A DNA stretch of 64,000 nucleotides, taken from positions 155,296 to 219,295 of IMG/VR virus record IMGVR_UViG_3300036781_000418; one strand, written 5' to 3'. The notes under the pieces are model-generated. The model ran no database searches and was not told the DNA's origin. It worked only from the letters and a program-made list of their open reading frames with translations. Within the stretch, counting starts at the first letter, position 1, and each line of letters opens with the position of its first letter. Made by a program: the position numbers and the translations under genes. Source of the stretch: a virus. Positions 59,473 through 64,000 of the stretch are shown piece by piece.

Positions 59473-59888
59473 AACTCAACCACCTACTTGAAACCGAGAT
59501 GGACGCCGAAGAGTACGACCTTGCGTTGATGCTCATGAAGAAGCAGTTCGATAAAATTCCAGGCGTGAAGGTGATCACGTACCCAGCTAAAAACTCTGGA
59601 GTAAGTCATATTACGCTGAGGTTGGGCGAGGTTAGACGTGTTGGCACCGATGAAATTTCCGACTGTGACATCACAGTTTGGAACCGATTCAAGGATAAGG
59701 ATAATGGCTGGCAAGTCAAGGGTATCTTTTACACCAAAAAAGGTCAAGTGAACCCAGAGCTGATTCATCGAACCACACATGACGACAGCGCCGTTATCAA
59801 GGTAGTGCACTCGGTTATAGATCAGATCAAGGACAATCTTACTACTCTTGAAAATGCCGGTAAGATCGTATGGACGCGCGTCAAGTGA
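59469..59888 (+). CDS. Candidate internal head protein G
   Basis: 139 residues. N-terminus M-K-L-N-H-L-L-E-T (L-L-E), then a helix like that of protein F. Lower GC than its neighbours. Role inferred only from the N-terminal motif and late gene context. Confidence 0.62.
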   Translation: MKLNHLLETEMDAEEYDLALMLMKKQFDKIPGVKVITYPAKNSGVSHITLRLGEVRRVGTDEISDCDITVWNRFKDKDNGWQVKGIFYTKKGQVNPELIHRTTHDDSAVIKVVHSVIDQIKDNLTTLENAGKIVWTRVK

Positions 59889-59932
59889 AGACCCAGTCCC
59901 GAGAAAAGTGGGCGAACTTTTTGGCGCTTCGC

Positions 59933-59938
59933 TAAATA
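59933..59938 (+). promoter_or_regulatory. Late promoter core TAAATA
   Basis: GCTAAATAGG; a GATACAATTA -10-like sequence follows at 59942. Either could start transcription of the small ORF and the tRNA array. Confidence 0.45.
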
Positions 59939-59992
59939 GGCGATACAATTACAACTTACGCTGCTTCATTGCAGCACGGGAAGAAACTTCAA

Positions 59993-60091
59993 ATGTCGGT
60001 TCTAGGTTATTCAGTCACATCGTTGCCAGTCAGTGGACTCGGTTGCGGCGCGCCTGCATATGCCTCCCCGCTTACGAGGGCTCTCGGTTAG
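59993..60091 (+). CDS. Possible 32-residue leader peptide
   Basis: ATG with GGAAG upstream; serine-, glycine- and leucine-rich. Lies between promoter-like sequences and the hairpin at 60117. It may be chance. Confidence 0.3.
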   Translation: MSVLGYSVTSLPVSGLGCGAPAYASPLTRALG

Positions 60092-60116
60092 AAAGTTAGT
60101 TTACTAACATGATTAC

Positions 60117-60146
60117 CGAGGGCCTAGACGAAAGTTTAGGCCCTCG
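60117..60146 (+). terminator. Hairpin before the tRNA array
   Basis: CGAGGGCCTA and TAGGCCCTCG arms followed by ATTGTTAT. Confidence 0.65.
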
Positions 60147-60156
60147 ATTGTTATGT

Positions 60157-60247
60157 GTGCTTTGTCAGAGTGTGGTGCCAAGTGGACGGCGACCTGCTTT
60201 GGAGACAGGAACATGTCGGTTCGAGGCCGACCGCTCTGACAAAGCAC
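60157..60247 (+). ncRNA. tRNA-like RNA closed by a 16-bp stem
   Basis: GTGCTTTGTCAGAGTG pairs with CGCTCTGACAAAGCAC over 16 bp. Inside are a D-arm-like TGCC-AAGTGGAC-GGCG, an anticodon-like CCTGC-TTTGGAG-ACAGG (TGG, Pro) and a T-arm GTCGG-TTCGAGG-CCGAC. No CCA follows. It may be a degenerate tRNA-Pro or a structured RNA. Confidence 0.5.
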
Positions 60248-60437
60248 ATCTAGCGAGAACCCAAGTGCAAGGTTAGCCAAGCACAACGGTGCGATAGAAT
60301 GCATTCATGCAAGTTGATGTTGAAGTTTGACATCGACAAAACAACTGAGGCCTTGCTTCAGTGACCTACCTCGGTAGGTACGCTCATTAAAAATTTGACG
60401 TGACATCTAGTCCAAGGGCACCAACCCTTGGACATCT

Positions 60438-60511
60438 GCGCCCATAGCTCAATGGTAGAGTATCGCTTTGACATGGCGATTACGAAGGTTCGATTCCTTC
60501 TGGGCGCACCA
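60438..60511 (+). tRNA. tRNA-Val(GAC)
   Basis: Acceptor GCGCCCA/TGGGCGC, anticodon arm TCGCT-TTGACAT-GGCGA, T-arm GAAGG-TTCGATT-CCTTC, encoded CCA. Confidence 0.93.
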
Positions 60512-60514
60512 TTG

Positions 60515-60662
60515 TTCATAAACCCAAGAGTTACCGCTTGCAATCGGTTATCTACTTTAACTTGGTGTAAAAACCCGGAGTGCGGTTCGAGTCCGCACAA
60601 CGCCCATACTGGCTTCGGGGGCAATCTCCGAGAGCTACTTTTGTTGCTCTTGGGTTTATGAA
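60515..60662 (+). ncRNA. Permuted tRNA-like element bounded by a 16-nt inverted repeat
   Basis: TTCATAAACCCAAGAG (60515-60530) and CTCTTGGGTTTATGAA (60647-60662) pair perfectly. Right after the first arm is a 21-nt element (TACCG...GGTTATC, 60532-60552), then a T-arm GTGCGG-TTCGAGT-CCGCAC, and only later sequence ending ACTTTTGTTG. In interrupted tRNA genes downstream, the CTTTGTTG-type segment precedes the 21-nt element, so the order here looks circularly permuted. Function is unknown. Confidence 0.45.
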
Positions 60663-60671
60663 TTTTTCTGT

Positions 60672-60757
60672 GTGGACATGACTGAGAGGCTGAAGGTGAC
60701 GGGCTGTAACCCCGTTCTGTAAAAAGCGCGTAGGTTCGAATCCTACTGGCCACACCA
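60672..60757 (+). tRNA. tRNA-Tyr(GTA)
   Basis: 86 nt with long variable arm, anticodon arm ACGGG-CTGTAAC-CCCGT, T-arm GTAGG-TTCGAAT-CCTAC, encoded CCA; one A-G acceptor mismatch. Confidence 0.9.
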
Positions 60758-60766
60758 AGTTTAGAT

Positions 60767-60840
60767 GCGGGATTCGTATAGTGGTATTACCTCAGCCTTC
60801 CAAGCTGATGATGAGGGTTCGATTCCCTTATCCCGCTCCA
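60767..60840 (+). tRNA. tRNA-Gly(TCC)
   Basis: Acceptor GCGGGAT/ATCCCGC, anticodon arm CAGC-CTTCCAA-GCTG, T-arm GAGGG-TTCGATT-CCCTT, encoded CCA. Confidence 0.93.
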
Positions 60841-60855
60841 CATTAAGAGGCTTGA

Positions 60856-61323
60856 ATGGCTAGAGGAAGAATTGAAGTCTCACGTGAGCAACTCCTCCAA
60901 GCAATTGAATCGACAGATTCTGCCGTTCAAGCTTCTAAGCAGTTAGGATTGATGTACACCACGTTTATTCGCAGGTGTAAAGAGCATCAACTATATGCTC
61001 CAAATCAAGGTGGTAAAGGAACTCAAAAACCTCGACCACAGATGAAAATCGCTCTTGAGGATATCTTCAACGGTAAACATTTGATGGATTCAAAAGCCAT
61101 TAAACGGAAACTGTTTGAAGCAGGTCTTAAGAAAGAAGAATGCGAGTGTTGTGGAATAGGTCCAGTGTGGAATGGCAAGAAGCTTACGCTTCAGCTTGAC
61201 CACATTGATGGAGATCGAACTCACAATGCTTTTGAGAATCTGAGAATTCTCTGCCCTAACTGTCACACTCAGACAGCCACATTTAGTAAGGGTAAAAATA
61301 GGACACATGCGTCTGTGGCGTAA
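60856..61323 (+). CDS. HNH endonuclease (probable homing endonuclease)
   Basis: 155 residues. The N-terminal half has a helix-turn-helix-like segment (about 15-45). The C-terminal half has the HNH fold: C-E-C-C-G, L-D-H-I-D-G-D with the catalytic histidine, N-L-R-I-L-C-P-N-C-H. It is visibly more AT-rich than the surrounding genes, suggesting recent arrival. It lies between tRNA-Gly and tRNA-Leu and its 3' end overlaps the tRNA-Leu by 15 nt, typical of a mobile endonuclease in a tRNA cluster. Confidence 0.88.
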   Translation: MARGRIEVSREQLLQAIESTDSAVQASKQLGLMYTTFIRRCKEHQLYAPNQGGKGTQKPRPQMKIALEDIFNGKHLMDSKAIKRKLFEAGLKKEECECCGIGPVWNGKKLTLQLDHIDGDRTHNAFENLRILCPNCHTQTATFSKGKNRTHASVA

Positions 61324-61394
61324 TTGGTAGCCGCGCTAGGTTGAGGGCCTAGTCCTATAATGGGGTGCAGGTTCGAGTCCTGTCAGACGCACCA
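61309..61394 (+). tRNA. tRNA-Leu(GAG)
   Basis: 86 nt; acceptor GCGTCTG/CAGACGC, anticodon arm CTAGG-TTGAGGG-CCTAG, long variable arm, encoded CCA. Overlaps the HNH gene's 3' end. Confidence 0.92.
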
Positions 61395-61401
61395 TGTTTT
61401 T

Positions 61402-61476
61402 GGGGGAGTACCTCAGTGTTAGAGGGCCCGCTTTTTAAGCGGAAAGTCGAAGGTTCAACTCCTTCCTCCCCCACCA
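61402..61476 (+). tRNA. tRNA-Lys(TTT)
   Basis: Acceptor GGGGGAG/CTCCCCC, anticodon loop TTTTTAA, T-arm GAAGG-TTCAACT-CCTTC, encoded CCA. First anticodon pair mismatched. Confidence 0.88.
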
Positions 61477-61480
61477 GTTT

Positions 61481-61601
61481 GAGAACCGTCGTTGATTGGT
61501 TATCGGAAAAGTCAGGGGTGCTTAAACCCCAGGATGAGCATGGTTCAAGCCCGTGCACCCTCGCAAGAGGTTTTACCGATCTGCATTTTTGTTCTCTCCG
61601 T
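61481..61601 (+). ncRNA. Permuted tRNA-like element
   Basis: GAGAAC (61481) and GTTCTC (about 61591-61596) pair and enclose a 21-nt element (61484-61504), a hairpin GGGG-TGCTTAAA-CCCC, a T-arm GCATGG-TTCAAGC-CCGTGC, and CCTC-GCAA-GAGG, in which a GCAA tetraloop joins what would be the 3' and 5' acceptor strands. Same apparent permutation as at 60515. Function unknown. Confidence 0.42.
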
Positions 61602-61610
61602 TTTCCGACG

Positions 61611-61631
61611 AACCGTCGTCGAAGGGTTATC
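61611..61631 (+). repeat. 21-nt tRNA-array element (isolated copy)
   Basis: AACCG-N9-GGTTATC; the stretch 61632-61705 holds no tRNA I can fold. Confidence 0.55.
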
Positions 61632-61705
61632 TAGTTCACGACTAAAGGGCGCGTATGTGTCCGGCTGCAGAAGCCATCACCCTTCACATCATTTGTTTGT
61701 CACTT

Positions 61706-61780
61706 GGGCTTCTAGTATAGGGGGAATTACTACTGTCTTGCACGCAGTGAATCGGGGTTCGAGTCCCCGGAGGTCCACCA
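61706..61780 (+). tRNA. tRNA-Ala(TGC)
   Basis: Acceptor GGGCTTC/GAGGTCC with the G3-U70 pair, anticodon arm ACTGT-CTTGCAC-GCAGT, encoded CCA. Confidence 0.9.
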
Positions 61781-61789
61781 AGTTTTAAT

Positions 61790-61866
61790 CGGAGTGTAGC
61801 GCAGTCTGGTAGCGCATCTGCTTTGGGAGCAGAGGGTCCCAGGTTCGAATCCTGGTACTCCGACCA
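61790..61866 (+). tRNA. tRNA-Pro(TGG)
   Basis: 77 nt; acceptor CGGAGTG/TACTCCG, anticodon arm TCTGC-TTTGGGA-GCAGA, T-arm CCAGG-TTCGAAT-CCTGG, encoded CCA. Confidence 0.94.
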
Positions 61867-61926
61867 CGTTTTCGCACGGCACGGATGACCGTTATCATCC
61901 ACACTACTACGACTACAAGGAACTAA

Positions 61927-62214
61927 ATGGTACACGTAAAGATCATGTCCGGTGAGGACACGCACGATTCTTACCCAGGTAAGAACTACACGCTGATCAC
62001 AGTCAATGACCGAGATCGGATTCAGTTCGGCGAATGGGGTTCGCTCTTCGGTAACCCAGCCAACACAGCTGACGATCGCGGTGGAAACACCGAGGTGATG
62101 ATCGTGATTCGCGAGAAGAGTTCAGAGCAGGAGACGTACCCGCTGTTGGGGAACGTCTACATCATGAACGATCAAGGTAAGACGATTGCGACTCGCCAGA
62201 AGAGCATCAATTAA
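61927..62214 (+). CDS. Hypothetical protein within the tRNA array
   Basis: 95 residues, soluble, beta-rich, AAGGAAC upstream. No motif recognised. An intact protein gene between tRNAs. Confidence 0.7.
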   Translation: MVHVKIMSGEDTHDSYPGKNYTLITVNDRDRIQFGEWGSLFGNPANTADDRGGNTEVMIVIREKSSEQETYPLLGNVYIMNDQGKTIATRQKSIN

Positions 62215-62221
62215 GAACAAC

Positions 62222-62329
62222 GCGGACGTAGCTCAGTTGGATTAGAGCTCGGCACACAAAACAAAGGCGGCCGGCTTGCCGATCAGTAGTGTGACGCGGT
62301 CAGAGGTTCGAGCCCTCTCGTACGCACCA
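62222..62329 (+). tRNA. Interrupted tRNA with oversized anticodon arm
   Basis: GCGGACG/CGTACGC acceptor (one mismatch), D-arm GCTC/GAGC, T-arm AGAGG-TTCGAGC-CCTCT, CCA. The anticodon helix CGGCACAC/GTGTGACG is extended by 3 bp and closes a 31-nt loop, about 30 nt longer than normal, with no usable anticodon in place. Probably intron-containing or inactive. Confidence 0.55.
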
Positions 62330-62511
62330 AACGCGGACTCTCCCTGCTCACAGCGCTCGGAACGCCCATACAACCCATGGAAGAGCTCCTAGCTAGTACC
62401 TAGAGGCGGACTTTCGGCATCACTTAAAAACTGGTGCGGTTGGTGGTTAGCTTGTATGGTGCTCCCTGAGTAAAGAGGACCCGACCGGACAAGTCGCAAA
62501 ACTGTTCCGAT
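62330..62511. other. Unexplained structured gap
   Basis: CCATACAA (62368) and TTGTATGG (62452-62459) form an inverted repeat enclosing about 80 nt. No tRNA fold or ORF recognised. Confidence 0.35.
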
Positions 62512-62587
62512 GCAGGGGTAGCTCAGTTGGTAGAGTACTTGTTTGCCAAGCAAGACGTCGCGGGTTCGAACCCCGTTCCCTGCTCCA
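62512..62587 (+). tRNA. tRNA-Gly(GCC)
   Basis: Acceptor GCAGGGG/TCCCTGC, anticodon arm CTTGT-TTGCCAA-GCAAG, T-arm GCGGG-TTCGAAC-CCCGT, encoded CCA. Confidence 0.92.
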
Positions 62588-62593
62588 AATTTT

Positions 62594-62683
62594 GGACACT
62601 TGGCCGAGAGGCTTAAGGCACCGGTCTTGAAAACCGACGGGCCCTTACGGGTCCCGTGAGTTCGAATCTCACAGTGTCCGCCA
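62594..62683 (+). tRNA. tRNA-Ser(TGA)
   Basis: 90 nt with long variable arm, anticodon arm CCGGT-CTTGAAA-ACCGA, encoded CCA. Confidence 0.93.
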
Positions 62684-62692
62684 GAACATAGC

Positions 62693-62713
62693 AACCGCAC
62701 GTGCAGGGTTATC
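62693..62713 (+). repeat. 21-nt tRNA-array element after tRNA-Ser
   Basis: AACCG-N9-GGTTATC. TAGCAAC (62689) pairs with GTTGCTA (62743), so the element may form a closed unit between tRNA-Ser and the next gene. Confidence 0.55.
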
Positions 62714-62761
62714 ATCCATTCGCTCTCCCTGTACAACCTCTTTGTTGCTAGTATTTCAGTT

Positions 62762-62885
62762 AGGGATGTCGTCCAGTGGTAGGACAGCCGCCTCAACGTC
62801 GTGAATGACATCTTTAGTTGCGCAAGTAACCGCCGCTTCATGGTTATCCAAGCAGCTTACGTGGGTTCGATCCCCACCATCCCTA
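62762..62885 (+). tRNA. Interrupted tRNA (intron-like insert in the anticodon loop)
   Basis: Acceptor AGGGATG/CATCCCT, D-arm GTCC/GGAC, T-arm GTGGG-TTCGATC-CCCAC. The anticodon stem GCCGC pairs (one mismatch) with GCAGC 60 nt away; a normal loop is 7 nt. The insert has CTTTAGTTG, a GCAA-tetraloop hairpin and the 21-nt element (62828-62848). No CCA is encoded. Anticodon cannot be assigned. Confidence 0.6.
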
Positions 62886-62929
62886 ACCCCTTGACTTCAA
62901 GGGAAAGTATCCATTGGGTTCTTTCCTTT

Positions 62930-63059
62930 GGGGTCGTAGTGTAGTGGACAGCACGTTAACATCGATTGCTCCCTTTGTTGGACTTTGAATCCAACCGCTC
63001 GTGATTGGTTATCTTTCTACAAAAAGACAGGATGGGTTCGAATCCCATCGACTCCACCA
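62930..63059 (+). tRNA. Interrupted tRNA, possibly Gln(TTG)
   Basis: Acceptor GGGGTCG/CGACTCC, D-arm, T-arm ATGGG-TTCGAAT-CCCAT and CCA are normal, but about 75 nt lie between D- and T-arms. They contain a hairpin TTGGA-CTTTGAA-TCCAA that looks like a Gln anticodon arm, and the 21-nt element (62993-63013). Either the hairpin is the anticodon arm with inserts on both sides, or it is part of the insert. Confidence 0.55.
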
Positions 63060-63072
63060 AAATTCTTTCCAT

Positions 63073-63201
63073 GCAGTCTTGGCGTAACGGTAGCGCGCGA
63101 ACAGTCGTTCGCATCTTTAGTTGTCGCAAGGCAACCGTTCGTGAATGGTTATCTAAAGTACAAAGACGAGGTCCGTGGTTCAATTCCCGGGGACTGCACC
63201 A
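63073..63201 (+). tRNA. Interrupted tRNA-like gene
   Basis: Acceptor GCAGTCT/GGACTGC, D-arm GCGT/GCGC, CCA encoded. The T-stem is imperfect. The insert carries CTTTAG, a GTTGTC-GCAA-GGCAAC hairpin, the 21-nt element (63133-63153) and CTAAAG, which pairs with CTTTAG. Closely related to the insert at 62792-62851. Anticodon not assignable. Confidence 0.5.
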
Positions 63202-63269
63202 ACTATTGGAGACGACAATGACAAACGAGAAAGGGCGATTGTGTTAGGTTAACTACACAAGGAGCCCAA

Positions 63270-63647
63270 ATGAGCCGAACCTTTCGGTGCAAGAACTACG
63301 AAGACACGCAGAACACGAGCTGGGACCGTCAAGGTCGCAAGATCGGTGGTTTCTACTGCGAGTACAGCTACGCGAACGAAGTCTACGACAGCAACCTTCA
63401 CTGGGGCTGGCGGTACGTGCACATCTTTCGCCCTCCAACTCAGGAGGAGCTGATCAAGGCGTACTGGCGGAACCACGGCGAAAGCCGACACCGCTGCGCT
63501 CGCTCTCCCAGTCGGTACCACCGCGGCACGAGGATGGCGGAGAATCGTCGAATCAACAACCAGGAGCTGCATAAGTTCCTGAAGAACCCAGATCACGAGC
63601 CGATGCTCGAGGCCAACCCTCGAAACTGCTGGTGGGACTGGAGCTGA
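63270..63647 (+). CDS. Conserved phage hypothetical protein
   Basis: 125 residues, with GGAG upstream. N-terminus R-C-K-N-Y-E-D-T-Q-N-T-S-W-D-R-Q-G-R-K and later F-R-P-P-T-Q-E-E-L match a small protein that recurs in large phages; aromatic-rich and basic, role unknown. Confidence 0.72.
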   Translation: MSRTFRCKNYEDTQNTSWDRQGRKIGGFYCEYSYANEVYDSNLHWGWRYVHIFRPPTQEELIKAYWRNHGESRHRCARSPSRYHRGTRMAENRRINNQELHKFLKNPDHEPMLEANPRNCWWDWS

Positions 63648-63753
63648 TTTTCCGTTGTGAGCCTTGATCGGCCAAAGTCGCTGACTTATACGGAACCTGT
63701 GCAGCCTCATCAGCTGCACCGTGGTGACCATGGACAGTCACCGATCATTCAAC

Positions 63754-63840
63754 GCGGGTGTGGCGAAATTGGTGGCCGCGCTAGGTTTAGGTCCTAGTGG
63801 ATTTACATCCTTGCAGGTTCGAATCCTGTCACCCGTACCA
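63754..63840 (+). tRNA. tRNA-Leu(TAG)
   Basis: 87 nt; anticodon arm CTAGG-TTTAGGT-CCTAG, long variable arm, T-arm GCAGG-TTCGAAT-CCTGT, encoded CCA. Confidence 0.93.
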
Positions 63841-63976
63841 GTTTGGGGAGCATGGTTAGCGCCGTGTTCAGGCTAGCTTGGCCAAGCGGTTTAGTAGCGG
63901 ACGGCCGTTCGCGAGCGACTTAGAGATGATGGTAGTGCTGTTCGACTCAGCGCCATCGAAAGCCACCCAAAACCCA
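63841..63976 (+). other. Possible further tRNA-like sequence
   Basis: A T-arm-like GTGCTG-TTCGACT-CAGCGC (near 63937) and a D-arm-like GCTTGGCCAAGCGG (near 63878) are present, but I cannot fold a full tRNA. A TAAATA core follows at 63977-63982. Confidence 0.35.
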
Positions 63977-64000
63977 TAAATACTCCATACGTTTTGGAGT

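Noticed and set aside
60515-63201. CRISPR array
   Set aside because: The 21-nt elements are irregularly spaced and embedded in tRNA-like genes; no spacers of even length or cas genes.
62762-63201. Known group I introns in tRNAs
   Set aside because: Inserts are only about 60-75 nt, without the conserved group I core sequences.

Overview
This window is part of the genome of a large tailed dsDNA phage that infects a Gram-negative bacterium; it does not look like a bacterial chromosome. Genes are tightly packed, often with ATGA or TGATG stop/start overlaps. They include a T4-type replication and nucleotide set: ribonucleotide reductase, glutaredoxin, dCMP deaminase, gp44/gp62-like clamp loader, DNA ligase, RNA ligase and a GroES/gp31-like cochaperonin. 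Many T4-like late promoter cores (TAAATA) sit about 28-32 nt before genes, and a tRNA array lies at the right end. No terminase, capsid or tail gene was recognised here, so the phage family is inferred. A betaproteobacterial host would fit the lipoprotein style and the two-piece tmRNA, but this is only a guess.

Layout. 1-4.4 kb: NrdA (3' end), NrdB, glutaredoxin, and a 2H phosphoesterase resembling the anti-CBASS protein Acb1. 4.4-12.8 kb: dCMP deaminase, cochaperonin, clamp loader, and two separate small genes that together carry the active-site motifs of a C-family (DnaE) DNA polymerase. 12.8-22.9 kb: a leucine-rich lipoprotein, a nucleotidyltransferase, an ART-like protein, DNA ligase, a minus-strand metallophosphoesterase group, and RNA ligase. 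23-31 kb: an envelope cassette with a PspA-like protein, a solute-binding/OmpA fusion, an ABC permease, an ABC ATPase, a proline-rich anchored protein and a TAXI-type binding protein. 31-38 kb: large proteins of unknown role, a DUF2135-like protein, a HIRAN protein and a vWA protein. Interleaved at 34.7-41.1 kb are an NMNAT-Nudix fusion, PurA and NAMPT, i.e. NAD+ salvage plus adenylate synthesis.

41-48 kb: small genes, then a circularly permuted (two-piece) tmRNA gene with tag ANNSVYALAA. After it come two tandem tRNAs with anticodon UCA, which would read UGA. Downstream, a PTH2-like gene and an HD-domain gene each carry an in-frame UGA at codon 4 or 5 in the same 13-nt context. 48-53 kb (minus strand): a double-AAA+ (MoxR-like) ATPase with a vWA/metallopeptidase-like partner. 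53-60 kb: up to seven proteins whose N-termini end in an L/I-x-E motif, like T4 capsid-targeting sequences; they may be internal head proteins injected into the host. Four of them are paralogues.

60-64 kb: tRNA genes (Val, Tyr, Gly x2, Leu x2, Lys, Ala, Pro, Ser) plus several oversized or apparently permuted tRNA-like genes. Seven copies of a 21-nt element (AACCG-N9-GGTTATC) recur there, and an HNH endonuclease gene sits in the middle. Taken together, the window suggests a phage that brings its own nucleotide and NAD supply, ribosome rescue, UGA decoding and envelope-modifying functions. The function assignments rest on motifs read by eye.
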